A stretch of DNA of 64,000 nucleotides from Skermanella sp. TT6 (lineage in GTDB: Bacteria; Pseudomonadota; Alphaproteobacteria; Azospirillales; Azospirillaceae). The position numbers and the translations under genes were made by a program. Each line of letters starts with the position of its first letter. Position 1 is the first letter of the stretch. The DNA is taken from the NCBI RefSeq assembly GCF_016653635.2, contig NZ_CP067420.1, positions 1,557,501 to 1,621,500 on the forward strand, read 5' to 3'. Positions 26,908 through 35,432 of the stretch are shown here, piece after piece. The notes below the pieces were generated by a model, which saw only the letters and a program-made list of their open reading frames with translations, did no database searches and was not told the DNA's origin.

Positions 26908-28282
26908 CGCAGCCGCCCATGGTCGGCGCAGGCCCGGCGCGTTCCTGCTGGTCGTGGCGGCGGTGCTGGCCCTGCTGGCGGCCGGGGTGGCGGCGGGGTT
27001 TCCGTCCACCGCCCGGGCGCAGGAGAGCACCGGCAGCGCGAACCGGCAGTTCGTCCAGGCCATGCAGCTCATCCAGCAGGCCAACGCCACGTTCGATCCG
27101 GCCGAGGAGGCGCGCCTGCTGCGCGACGCCGACCGGCTTCTGAACGAGATCGTGCAGCGCTATCCCGAAAGCCCGGTCGCGGTCCAGCTCATCACCAACC
27201 AGTTCATCGGTGATTTCGACGTCTTCGAGTTCCGAAACCGCGTCCGGGCCCTGATCTGCAACGAAGCCCTGTCCACGGCCTGCTTCCTCTACAAGATCGA
27301 GAACCTGCTGCCGCCCATCGAGCATCCGATCTCCACGCCACGGTGGGACTGGCTCTCGCTCGCCGTGGCCTACCACCTGAACGGCGGTGCCGAGCGCGCG
27401 CGGGAGATCATCGCTCCCTTCGTCGGCGCGCTTCGGCGCGGGGCGGCCACCAGTGCCGAGTCCCAGGAAGAGGACCTGTTCGTCGCCCGTGCCCTGGCGC
27501 TGACCGGCCAGACCGAGATGGCCCTCCAGATCACGCGGGGCATCGCCGACTGCTCTACGCGTCTCTACAACCTCACGGACATAGCCGAGATCGCCGGCTG
27601 GCGCGGGGAGAAGGAACTGGCGTCGGTGCTGACCACCGAAGCCCGGAACTACGCCCAGGCGAATGCCTGCGCCTGGGAACTGGGGCTGGTCGTGCAGGCG
27701 CTGATGCGGGTCGGCCGAGAGGCGGAGGCGCGGACCCTCTTCCTGAACACGGTGGAGCAACAGTTCTCCCGCTTCCGCGAGACGAAGCAGGAGTGCTGTC
27801 CGGCGGAACTGGCGGTGGCCGCCGCCGACCTGGGCGAGGTGAACCTGGCGCTGGGCCTGCTGCGTACGGTCCAGGAGGACAGTCCCTGGACGGTTCCCGC
27901 CGTGCTCGGCCGGCTCGCGGCAGGAGGAGAGGTGTCCCTGACCTCCGCCTATCTCGAACAGGTCCAGGACCCCGATCCGCAATCGGAGATCCTGTCGGAA
28001 TTCATCGCGGCGTCGCTCCGCCGGGGCGAGCTGGCGATCGCCCAGCAATGGATGGGGCGTCTCGTGAAGCTTGCCGAAGTGCCGGCCAATCGGCGCCCGA
28101 CGGTCCTGGCCCAACGCGCCAAGGCGGAGAGGCTGATGTATGGCGACGACCGCTGGCGGAACAGCATGTCGCAGGCGATCGCCGCCGCCGACCGGAGCAG
28201 CGCCTTCGTCCGGCGCGACATCGGAGTGCCGCTGCTGGCGGCGCTGGTCAGGATCGAGAGCGGGTTGCCGATGCTCGATTGA
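26897..28282 (+). CDS. Exported helical-repeat protein of unknown function
   Basis: A 461-residue protein with a long basic signal sequence (hydrophobic AFLLVVAAVLALLAAGVAAG, likely cleavage after TARAQ). The rest is almost all helix, with TPR-like segments such as LLRDADRLLNEIVQRYPESP, EEDLFVARALALTGQTEMAL and GLVVQALMRVGREAEARTLF. Several cysteines (CNEALSTAC, QECCPAE) could form disulfides in the periplasm. I do not recognise the family. The start overlaps the BON gene by 11 bases, so the two are probably co-translated and may act together in the envelope. Confidence 0.75.
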   Translation: MSADAAAHGRRRPGAFLLVVAAVLALLAAGVAAGFPSTARAQESTGSANRQFVQAMQLIQQANATFDPAEEARLLRDADRLLNEIVQRYPESPVAVQLITNQFIGDFDVFEFRNRVRALICNEALSTACFLYKIENLLPPIEHPISTPRWDWLSLAVAYHLNGGAERAREIIAPFVGALRRGAATSAESQEEDLFVARALALTGQTEMALQITRGIADCSTRLYNLTDIAEIAGWRGEKELASVLTTEARNYAQANACAWELGLVVQALMRVGREAEARTLFLNTVEQQFSRFRETKQECCPAELAVAAADLGEVNLALGLLRTVQEDSPWTVPAVLGRLAAGGEVSLTSAYLEQVQDPDPQSEILSEFIAASLRRGELAIAQQWMGRLVKLAEVPANRRPTVLAQRAKAERLMYGDDRWRNSMSQAIAAADRSSAFVRRDIGVPLLAALVRIESGLPMLD

Positions 28283-28370
28283 GCGCGGCAGAGGATTGGC
28301 ACTTGCACGGGATGCCCGGTTGCGCTTCTTTCCACGGATCGTGCCACCAGCCGTCCTGGAAAGAACCGAG

Positions 28371-29225
28371 ATGACCGCCCGCTACATTCTGACCATTTCG
28401 TGCCCGGACACGGTCGGCATCGTCGCGGCCGTATCCGGCTTCCTGGCGGAGCGGGGCTGCAACATCATCGACAGCGCCCAGTTCGGCGACCGTACCAGCG
28501 ACCTGTTCTTCCTGCGCATCTTCCTGGCCGCTCCGGAGGCGGGTCCAGACCGCGAGGGTCTGGCAGCCCAGTTCGCCGAGGTCGCCCGCCGGTTCGGGAT
28601 GACCTGGCACCTGCACGACGCGGAACGCCCGCAGCGCCTGCTGATCCTGGTCTCGAAATTCGGCCACTGCCTGAACGACCTGCTCTACCGCTACCGGGTC
28701 GGAGGCCTGAACGTCGAGATTCCGGCGATCGTGTCCAACCATCGCGACTTCTACCAGCTCGCGGCCTGGCACAACGTCCCGTTCCATTACCTGCCGGTCA
28801 AGCCCGACAACAAGGCGGAGCAGGAGGCGCGGCTGTGGGAGATCATCGAGCAGGAGCGCATCGACCTGGTCGTACTGGCGCGCTACATGCAGGTGCTCTC
28901 GCCCGAGCTGTGCGAGCGGCTGGCCGGGCGCGCGATCAATATCCACCACTCGTTCCTGCCCAGCTTCAAGGGCGCCAAGCCCTACCACCAGGCCTTCGCC
29001 CGCGGCGTCAAGCTGATCGGAGCGACCGCCCATTACGTGACGTCCAACCTGGACGAAGGTCCGATCATCGAGCAGGAGGTCGAGCGCGTCGACCACACCC
29101 GCACTCCCGACGACCTGGTCGAGGTCGGCCGCGACGTGGAGAGCGTCGTGCTGGCCCGTGCCGTCAAGTACCATATCGAACACAGGGTCCTGCTGAACGG
29201 CAGCAAGACGGTGGTCTTCCGGTAA
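28371..29225 (+). CDS. purU: Formyltetrahydrofolate deformylase
   Basis: A 284-residue enzyme hydrolysing 10-formyl-THF to formate and THF. The N-terminal ACT domain (residues 1-80, starting MTARYILTISCPDTVGIVAA) is followed by a formyltransferase-like domain with LVSKFGHCLNDLLYR, the catalytic NIHHSFLPSFKGAKPYHQAF and ATAHYVTSNLDEGPII. The formate can feed purine synthesis through PurT or one-carbon oxidation. ATG 28371 is supported by GGAAAG ten bases upstream and matches the family start. The frame runs further 5' into the preceding gene but that part is a shadow. Confidence 0.95.
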   Translation: MTARYILTISCPDTVGIVAAVSGFLAERGCNIIDSAQFGDRTSDLFFLRIFLAAPEAGPDREGLAAQFAEVARRFGMTWHLHDAERPQRLLILVSKFGHCLNDLLYRYRVGGLNVEIPAIVSNHRDFYQLAAWHNVPFHYLPVKPDNKAEQEARLWEIIEQERIDLVVLARYMQVLSPELCERLAGRAINIHHSFLPSFKGAKPYHQAFARGVKLIGATAHYVTSNLDEGPIIEQEVERVDHTRTPDDLVEVGRDVESVVLARAVKYHIEHRVLLNGSKTVVFR

Positions 29226-29311
29226 GGAGCCACACTGACACCGGCACCTCTTGATGGTGGCGCGCTGGTCGCATACAATCCGCGAGACTTCGCATATCGA
29301 GGGTGCTGATC

Positions 29312-29614
29312 GTGCCTACCCGCAACGTTTTTCTGACCGATCATCAAACTCAACTGGTCGATTGACTCGTGGCATCCGGCCGTTACCAAGATGCCGGCGA
29401 AGTGTTCCGCGAAGGTCTGAGGTTGATCGAACATCAGGATGCGGAGGAACGCATCCGCCTGGATGCGTTGCGGGAAGCCGTTCGCATCGGCGCCACCGAT
29501 ATCGATGAAGGCCGGTACCGCTCGTTCTCGTCAGCCGATACCCTTGATTATCACCTTGCCTCACTGGCTGGTGAGGCGATCGGTGAAGACTCCGGCGACC
29601 CTCGACGGCGTTGA
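29312..29614 (+). pseudogene. ParD-type antitoxin with an in-frame TGA at codon 18
   Basis: Read from GTG 29312 (GAGG upstream) the frame gives VPTRNVFLTDHQTQLVD, a stop at 29363-29365, and then LVASGRYQDAGEVFREGLRL and the rest of a ParD/CopG-like antitoxin to TGA 29614. In relatives the stop position is usually Arg; CGA to TGA would be a single transition. A GTG at 29369 could restart translation, but it would lack the ribbon needed for DNA binding. The toxin frame follows with a four-base TTGA overlap. The likeliest reading is a decayed antitoxin; recoding or sequence error are less likely alternatives. Confidence 0.72.
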
Positions 29615-29982
29615 GGAAAGATACCTCCTGGACGTTACGCCTTTCCGCTGCCGCAGAAACCGATTTCCAGGAAATTCTGGTTTGGACATTGCGGCAGTTC
29701 GGCCGCCACTAGGCCATGCAGTATTCGCGGACTCTCGGGGCTTCCCTCAAGGACCTGTCCGAGGGTCCGGATGTCGTCGGCGTAAGGGTCCGGGACGATA
29801 TCTCGCCCGGCCTGTATTCGTTGCATGTCGCCCGGAAAGGGCGCAAAGGCCGGCACATCGTCCTGTATCGAGCTTCGGTGTCAGGCGAGGAGGCGTTTGT
29901 CGATGTCTTGCGAATCCTGCATGACTCCATGGACATCATGACCCATCTTCCGGTCGATCTCACGGACAGGGCAAAGGATTAG
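29611..29982 (+). pseudogene. ParE-type toxin with an in-frame TAG at codon 34
   Basis: From TTG 29611 the frame reads LRKDTSWTLRLSAAAETDFQ, then EILVWTLRQFGRH, a TAG at 29710-29712, and continues AMQYSRTLGASLKDLSEGPD and HVARKGRKGRHIVLYRAS to LLHDSMDI-like sequence (ILHDSMDIMTHLP). That is the normal ParE/RelE fold in order, with the stop where relatives have Gln or a similar residue; CAG to TAG is one transition. The downstream ATG 29716 leaves only the C-terminal two thirds. The usual start would be ATG, so TTG may be a further lesion. The 3' end overlaps the convergent regulator by four bases. Confidence 0.72.
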
Positions 29983-30686
29983 GCTTCCGCCACCACGTCC
30001 TCCAGCCCCTCGCGATTGCAGCGGACCAGATGGTCGCCGACGTCGGCGATCAGGCCGGCGCGCCGGAATTCGGCTACCGTGCGGCTGGCGGTTTCCATGG
30101 TGATCGCCAGCATGGCGCCGACATCCTCGCGGATCGGCAGGTGGCAGATATCGCCGTCCGTCGCGTCGAGCATCTGGAGCAGCAGGCGCGCCAGCCGGAG
30201 CCGCGCGCTGCCGGTCGAAAGCTCGGTCAGCCAGTCGTCGGCTTGCTGGAGCGACTGATGCCAGCGCTTCATCAGCTGCGTGTGCAGGCGTGGGGTCTCG
30301 GCGCTGAGGCGGTCGACCACCGCCCGTGGGATGCGGCAGGTCAGGACGGGCTGCAGGGCCGTCGCGGTGTGGGCGTAGGGCTCGCCGAGCAAGGCTTCAA
30401 GGCCGGCTACGGCGCCCTGGCGGAGCAGGCGGACGATCCTGTGGGATCCGTCCGGCAGGTACTGCACCAGCTTGACCGTGCCTTCGCGCAGGGTGAACAG
30501 GTAAGGCTTCGAGTCGCCGGCATGATAGAGCGACTCCCCGGGTTTGAACCGGACCTCGTCGATCGGCAGGTGGATCAGGCTGAAATCGGTCTGCCGAAGG
30601 TCGGCGAAGAGCACGAGGTCCCGGATGCCGCAGCTCCGGCATTGCGGAGGTCCCTTCCAGGCGTCGCCGATCTCCCGCTCCTTCAC
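29979..30686 (-). CDS. Crp/Fnr-family transcriptional regulator at the end of the hup-hyp cluster
   Basis: A 235-residue regulator. A cupin-like sensor domain (about 25-145) with FKPGESLYHAGDSKPYLFTL is joined by a dimer helix to a winged HTH. The recognition helix ITMETASRTVAEF keeps the E-x-x-S-R that reads TTGAT in FNR. Only Cys16 and Cys19 (CRSC) are present at the N-terminus; the third N-terminal Cys needed for a canonical [4Fe-4S] FNR cluster is missing. GTG 30686 is chosen because GGGAGG precedes it; TTG 30704 overlapping the hypE stop is the alternative. It likely regulates the hydrogenase genes, but oxygen sensing is uncertain. Confidence 0.82.
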   Translation of the reverse strand: MKEREIGDAWKGPPQCRSCGIRDLVLFADLRQTDFSLIHLPIDEVRFKPGESLYHAGDSKPYLFTLREGTVKLVQYLPDGSHRIVRLLRQGAVAGLEALLGEPYAHTATALQPVLTCRIPRAVVDRLSAETPRLHTQLMKRWHQSLQQADDWLTELSTGSARLRLARLLLQMLDATDGDICHLPIREDVGAMLAITMETASRTVAEFRRAGLIADVGDHLVRCNREGLEDVVAEA

Positions 30687-30700
30687 GCCGTCCTCCCGCC

Positions 30701-31753
30701 TCAACAGATCCGGGGCAGCTGCTCGCCGGCAAGCCAGTCCACGATGCGCTTTCCTCCGAATGTCGTCTGCAGTTGCACGAAGCGATGGTCGTCGTCAATG
30801 ACCGTGCCGATGACCGCGGCATCGATCCCCAGCGGATGGCCGCGCATGGCGTCGAGCAGCCGGGCGGCATCCCCGGGTGCGCAGATCGCCACCAGCTTGC
30901 CCTCGTTCGCCACATAGAGGGGGTCGAGGCCCAGCAATTCGCAGGCGGCGGCGACTTCCCCGCGGACCGGGATCGCCCGTTCGTCGAGCAGCATGCCGAC
31001 CCCGGATTGCCGCGCGATCTCGTTGAGCGTGGTCGCCAGGCCGCCGCGCGTCGGGTCGCGGAGCACGTGGATGTCGGGAACGGCGCCGACCATGGCCGCG
31101 ACAAGGCCGTGAAGCGCCGCGCTGTCGGAGGCGATGGTCGTCTCGAAGCTGAGGTTCTCGCGCGTGGACATGATCGCGACGCCATGGTCGCCGACGAAGC
31201 CGCTGACCAGGACCGCGTCGCCCGGCCGCGCCCTGTCGCCGGAAGGAGCCACGCCGGGCGGCACCGCGCCGATGCCGGTCGTGTTGATGAAGACGCCGTC
31301 GCCCTTGCCGCGCTCGACCACCTTGGTGTCGCCGGTCACGATCGCGACGCCGGCTTCGGCCGCCGCGGTCGCCATCGAAGCGACGATCCGGGCGAGATCG
31401 CGGAGCGCGAAGCCCTCCTCGATGATGAAGCCCGCCGTCAGGTAGAGCGGCCGGGCGCCCGCCATCGCCAAGTCGTTGACCGTTCCGTGGACCGCCAGCG
31501 AGCCGATGTCGCCGCCCGGGAAGAACAGGGGAGAGACCACATAGCTGTCGGTGGTGACGGCGAGCCGGCCGGCCGGGGGGTCGAAGACCGCCTGGTCGTT
31601 GCGGCGGGCCAGCAGCGGATTGTCGAAGGCCGCGCCGAACAGCTCCTCGACGAGCTGGGCCATGGCCTTGCCGCCGCTGCCGTGGCTCATGTCGACCTGG
31701 CCGTTCTTCAGGTCGAGCTTGCGGGTGAAAGGCCGGCGGTCGTCCTGCATCAT
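30701..31753 (-). CDS. hypE: Carbamoyl dehydratase HypE
   Basis: A 350-residue PurM-like ATPase. It dehydrates the carbamoyl group that HypF places on its C-terminal Cys, producing the thiocyanate from which the active-site CN ligands derive. The C-terminus is PRIC, the acceptor Cys expected. ATP-site blocks DMSHGSGGKAMAQLVEE, VVSPLFFPGGDIGSLAVHGT and VLRDPTRGGLATTLNEIA are seen. Two adjacent ATGs (31753, 31750) start it; a TTG overlapping the hypD stop at 31762 is the third option. It is followed by the Crp/Fnr regulator with almost no gap. Confidence 0.96.
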   Translation of the reverse strand: MMQDDRRPFTRKLDLKNGQVDMSHGSGGKAMAQLVEELFGAAFDNPLLARRNDQAVFDPPAGRLAVTTDSYVVSPLFFPGGDIGSLAVHGTVNDLAMAGARPLYLTAGFIIEEGFALRDLARIVASMATAAAEAGVAIVTGDTKVVERGKGDGVFINTTGIGAVPPGVAPSGDRARPGDAVLVSGFVGDHGVAIMSTRENLSFETTIASDSAALHGLVAAMVGAVPDIHVLRDPTRGGLATTLNEIARQSGVGMLLDERAIPVRGEVAAACELLGLDPLYVANEGKLVAICAPGDAARLLDAMRGHPLGIDAAVIGTVIDDDHRFVQLQTTFGGKRIVDWLAGEQLPRIC

Positions 31754-31758
31754 CGATG

Positions 31759-32904
31759 TCAACCCGTCTTGACCCGTTTGGGAATGTCACGCCAGCGGCC
31801 GTACAGATAATACGCCGCGCAGGAGCCTTCCGGCGAGACCATGCAGGACCCCATGGGGTTTTCGGGGGTGCAGGCCGTGCCGAAGATCGCGCAGTCCAGC
31901 GGCTTCTTCGCGCCGCGCAGGATCTGGGCGCAGGAGCATGCCCTGTTGTCGGCGACCGGGACGTAGCGGAGCTGCCAGCGCCGTTCCGCGTCCCAGTCCG
32001 CGAACTCCTCGCGGATCTGCAGCGCGCTGTCCGGGATCGTCCCGAGGCCCCGCCATTCGAAGCTGTCGCGCGGTTCGAACACCCGTTCCACCAGGGACTG
32101 GGCCTTGCCGTTGCCGTCCCGGGATACCGCGCGGCTGAATTGGTTCTCCACTTCGCAGCGTCCGCCGTTGAGCTGGCGCACCAGCATCAGGATCGACTGC
32201 ATGACGTCGAGCGGTTCGAACCCGGAGACCACGATGGGGCGGCGATAGTCGCGGGCGAACCGCTCGTAGGGCGCCGAGCCGATGATGGTGCTGACATGTC
32301 CCGGCCCGATGAAGCCGTCGACCCGCACGGTGCCGGTCGCGGCCACCTCCGGGCTGTCCAGGATCGCCTGGATCGCCGACGGCGTCAGCACATGGTTGGC
32401 GAAGACGCTGAAGTTGCGGAGATCCATCGCCGCCGCCTGGACCAGGGCCACGGCGGTGGTCGGCGCCGTGGTCTCGAACCCGATCGCGAAGAAGACGACC
32501 TCGCGGCCCGGATTCTCGCGGGCGATCCGTAGCGCGTCGCCGCTGCCGTAGACCATGCGGATATCGGCACCCCCGGCCTTCGCCTTCATCAGGCTGGTGC
32601 GGTCGCGGCCGGGCACCCGCATCATGTCGCCGTAGGTGCACAGGATCACTTCCGGCCGCATCGCCAGCTCGATCGCCATGTCGAGCCGGCCGATCGGCAG
32701 GACGCAGACCGGACAGCCGGGACCGTGGATCATCGAGACGTTGGGCGGCAGCAGATCCTCGATCCCGTAGCGGCAGATCGCGTGGGTGTGGCCGCCGCAG
32801 AACTCCATCAGTGCGTAGTGCCGGCCGGGATCGGCCTCCGCGGCGATGGCGGCGGCGACCCGGGACGCCAGGGCGCCGTCGCGGTATTCGTCCACGTATC
32901 TCAT
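31759..32904 (-). CDS. hypD: Hydrogenase cofactor assembly protein HypD
   Basis: A 381-residue iron-sulfur protein that with HypC builds the Fe(CN)2CO unit. Cys motifs seen are FCGGHTHAICRYG, HGPGCPVCVLP and GFETTAPTTA, plus a C-terminal Cys set (ACSCAQILRG, CAIFGTACTPENPMGSCMVS) that binds the [4Fe-4S] cluster. Length and order are standard. The start ATG overlaps the hypC stop by four bases (ATGA). It lies inside a run of tightly packed hyp genes on one strand. Confidence 0.97.
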   Translation of the reverse strand: MRYVDEYRDGALASRVAAAIAAEADPGRHYALMEFCGGHTHAICRYGIEDLLPPNVSMIHGPGCPVCVLPIGRLDMAIELAMRPEVILCTYGDMMRVPGRDRTSLMKAKAGGADIRMVYGSGDALRIARENPGREVVFFAIGFETTAPTTAVALVQAAAMDLRNFSVFANHVLTPSAIQAILDSPEVAATGTVRVDGFIGPGHVSTIIGSAPYERFARDYRRPIVVSGFEPLDVMQSILMLVRQLNGGRCEVENQFSRAVSRDGNGKAQSLVERVFEPRDSFEWRGLGTIPDSALQIREEFADWDAERRWQLRYVPVADNRACSCAQILRGAKKPLDCAIFGTACTPENPMGSCMVSPEGSCAAYYLYGRWRDIPKRVKTG

Positions 32905-33170
32905 GCGGCGGCATCCTCCTGTTCCGGCTCCTGTTCCGGCTCCTGCCCGGGCGGGGATTGCTCCAGGGCGGCGAGGAGCGCCAGGGTCCGTTCGGCTTCC
33001 GCCGGATCGAGCCTGGACAGCGCGTAGCCGACATGGACGATCACGTAGTCGCCCACGGCCGGCTCCTCGATCAGCGCGGTGGAGACCTGCTTGCGCACGC
33101 CTCCGAGCGACACCGTGGCGCTGTCGTCATTGTGGATCTCGACGATCCGGGCGGGCAAGGCGAGGCACAT
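32901..33170 (-). CDS. hypC: Hydrogenase maturation chaperone HypC
   Basis: An 89-residue HypC/HupF/HybG-family protein. The N-terminal MCLALPARIVE supplies Cys2, which carries the Fe(CN)2CO intermediate from HypD to the large-subunit precursor. GDYVIVHVGYALSRLD is the second family block. The last 20 residues are Glu/Gln/Pro-rich (GQEPEQEPEQEDAAA) from a short nucleotide repeat. It has a paralogue, hupF, in the same cluster. It lies nine bases after hypF and overlaps hypD. Confidence 0.95.
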   Translation of the reverse strand: MCLALPARIVEIHNDDSATVSLGGVRKQVSTALIEEPAVGDYVIVHVGYALSRLDPAEAERTLALLAALEQSPPGQEPEQEPEQEDAAA

Positions 33171-33179
33171 GGCGATTTC

Positions 33180-35429
33180 CTAGCGGATCAAGTGGTGCAC
33201 GGCGACCCAGGCCTGACCCAGGCTGAGACCGCCGTCGTTCGCGGGTACCCGGCGCGGCACCAGGGCGGTGATTCCATGCCGGGCGAAACCCTTGATCAGG
33301 CCCTCGGTCAGCACGGCGTTCATGACGCAGCCGCCGGAGAGGATGATCTCGGCTCCTTCAGCGGCGGGAAGGGCCCAGTCGACCAGGGCGGCGACCAGGG
33401 TGCCGTGGAACAGGTCGGCTCCGGTCGCGGGAGGAAGGCCGCGGAGCGCATCGAGCAGCGGCATCAGGTCGAGCACGCCGCCGTCGACCGTCCAGCCGCC
33501 GGGCAGCACCGTGGGCCGGGTCACCAGCGACTCCAGCACCATCGCGGCCTCGCCCTCGAACCCCGACATGCTGCGCACGCCCAGCAGGCCGCAGGCGGCA
33601 TCGAACCAGCGCCCACAGGAGGTGGTCGGCGGGCAGTTGAGCCCCTGGTCGAGCATCTGGACCAGCAAGGCGGTATTGCCGAACCGCGCGAAGCGATGCG
33701 CGATCTCGTCGGCCCGGTCCAGCCGGTGCAGGGCCGCCGCCGCCATGCGCCAGGGCTGGCGCGCCGCGGCATCGCCGCCGGGCTGCGCCAGGGGAGCGAA
33801 GTGTCCCAGCCGGTCGCACCGCGAACCGTCCACCCGCAGCAGTTCTCCCCCTCGGCTGTCGGCGTGGTCGCCCAGGCCGAAGCCGTCGAGGGCAAGGCCG
33901 ACGATCGGCCCGGAGCGGCCGTACTCCGCCGCGACCGCCGCCACATGGGCATGGTGATGCTGTACCGGAATGCAGGGAAGACCAAGCGCCTCCGCATGGC
34001 GGGTCGACAGGAAGTCGGGATGCAGGTCATGGGCGATTGCGACCGGTTCGACCTCCAGTATGTCGAGCAGGTGGGCGATCGTCTCCTCGAAGAAGCGAAG
34101 CGTCGAGGCGTTCTCCAGGTCGCCCAGGTGCTGGGACAGGAAGGCCTGGCTCCCGCGCGTCGCGCAGACGGTGTTCTTGAGGTGCCCGCCCACCGCCAGG
34201 ACCGGCGGCACCGGCCCGCCGAGGGGGATGCCGAGGGGAACGTAGCCCCGGGCGCGGCGGATCAGCATCGGGGCGCCGCCGATCACCCGCGCCACGCTGT
34301 CGTCGCTGCGCGCGACGATATCCCGGTCGTGGGTGACGATGCAGTCCGCGATGTCGCCCAGCCGTTCCGCCGCCTCGGCGTTGCCGATCACCAGCGGTTC
34401 GCCGCCGGGGTTGGCGCTGGTCATGACCAGGGCGAAACCCAGCGGCTCGTCCAGCCAAGCGGTTCCCGCCGGACGTCCTGCGGCCTCGTGGAACAGCAGG
34501 TAGTGCAGGGGCGTATAGGGCAGCATCAGGCCCAGCCAGGCGAGGTCCGGGGCGAGGTCGGGGGCGACCGTCGGGGCGGCCGCGCCGGACCGCGGGCGGA
34601 CCAGCACCACCGGCCGCTCGGGGCCGGCCAGGAGTGCCGCCTCGGCGGGACTGGTCTCGGCGATCCGCCGCGCCTCGGCCAGGCTCGCGACCATCATCGC
34701 GAAAGGCTTGCCGTTGCGCTGCTTGAGCGCCCGCAGCCGGGCGACCGTCCCGGGGTTGGCTGCGTCGCAGGCGAGGTGGAAGCCGCCGAGACCCTTGATC
34801 GCGACGATCTCCCCGGCGCGGAGGCGTGCGACGATCTCCTCCACCCGGATGTGGAGCCTGGGTCCGCAGGCGGGGCAGGCGATCGGCTGGGCGTGGAAGC
34901 GTCGGTCGTTCGGGTCGGCGTACTCGCGGGCGCAGTCCGGGCAGAGCGGGAAGCCTGCCATGGAGGTCTGGGGCCTGTCGTAGGGCAGGGAACGGGTGAT
35001 GGTGTGGCGCGGCCCGCAATGGGTGCAGTTGACGAAGGGGTAGCGCCAGCGCCGGCCCGCGGGATCGAACAGTTCGGCCAGGCAGTCCGGGCAGACGGCG
35101 GCATCCGGTCCGATCATGGTGCGCGCGGGACCGGCGGCGACGCTGTCGCGGATCTCGAACCCGCTCTCGGCGGGATCGGGAGCCAGCGGCTCCACCTCGA
35201 TCCGGTCCACCTGGGCGAGCGGCGGGGCGCGGCATGCCAGGGCATCGAGGAAGCCGGCGGGATCCTTGCCCTGCACCTCCAGCAGGACGCCGTCGGTATC
35301 GTTCAGCACCCAGCCCGTCAGGCCGTAACGCCCGGCCAGGTCATGGACGAACGGCCGGAACCCGACCCCCTGGACCAGCCCCCGGACGCGCACGCGGGAG
35401 CGGCTCACCGGCATGGGATCGACGACCAC
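33180..35429 (-). CDS. hypF: Carbamoyltransferase HypF
   Basis: A 749-residue enzyme that makes carbamoyladenylate from carbamoyl phosphate and passes the carbamoyl group to HypE. Domains in order: acylphosphatase (VRGLVQGVGFRPFVHDLAGR, residues 10-95), two zinc-finger-like pairs (CPDCLAELFD...CTHCGP and CPDCAREYAD...CPACGP), a YrdC-like domain with KGLGGFHLACDA, and the Kae1-like domain with VQHHHAHVAAVAAEYG and ILSGGCVMN. GTG 35429 is chosen because GGAGG stands seven bases upstream, across the hypB stop; ATG 35414 is the alternative. Confidence 0.96.
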   Translation of the reverse strand: MVVDPMPVSRSRVRVRGLVQGVGFRPFVHDLAGRYGLTGWVLNDTDGVLLEVQGKDPAGFLDALACRAPPLAQVDRIEVEPLAPDPAESGFEIRDSVAAGPARTMIGPDAAVCPDCLAELFDPAGRRWRYPFVNCTHCGPRHTITRSLPYDRPQTSMAGFPLCPDCAREYADPNDRRFHAQPIACPACGPRLHIRVEEIVARLRAGEIVAIKGLGGFHLACDAANPGTVARLRALKQRNGKPFAMMVASLAEARRIAETSPAEAALLAGPERPVVLVRPRSGAAAPTVAPDLAPDLAWLGLMLPYTPLHYLLFHEAAGRPAGTAWLDEPLGFALVMTSANPGGEPLVIGNAEAAERLGDIADCIVTHDRDIVARSDDSVARVIGGAPMLIRRARGYVPLGIPLGGPVPPVLAVGGHLKNTVCATRGSQAFLSQHLGDLENASTLRFFEETIAHLLDILEVEPVAIAHDLHPDFLSTRHAEALGLPCIPVQHHHAHVAAVAAEYGRSGPIVGLALDGFGLGDHADSRGGELLRVDGSRCDRLGHFAPLAQPGGDAAARQPWRMAAAALHRLDRADEIAHRFARFGNTALLVQMLDQGLNCPPTTSCGRWFDAACGLLGVRSMSGFEGEAAMVLESLVTRPTVLPGGWTVDGGVLDLMPLLDALRGLPPATGADLFHGTLVAALVDWALPAAEGAEIILSGGCVMNAVLTEGLIKGFARHGITALVPRRVPANDGGLSLGQAWVAVHHLIR

Positions 35430-35432
35430 GGC

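Noticed and set aside
29424..29438. FNR-like sequence TTGATCGAACATCA inside the antitoxin relic
   Set aside because: The second half-site is shifted by one base, and it lies in coding sequence.
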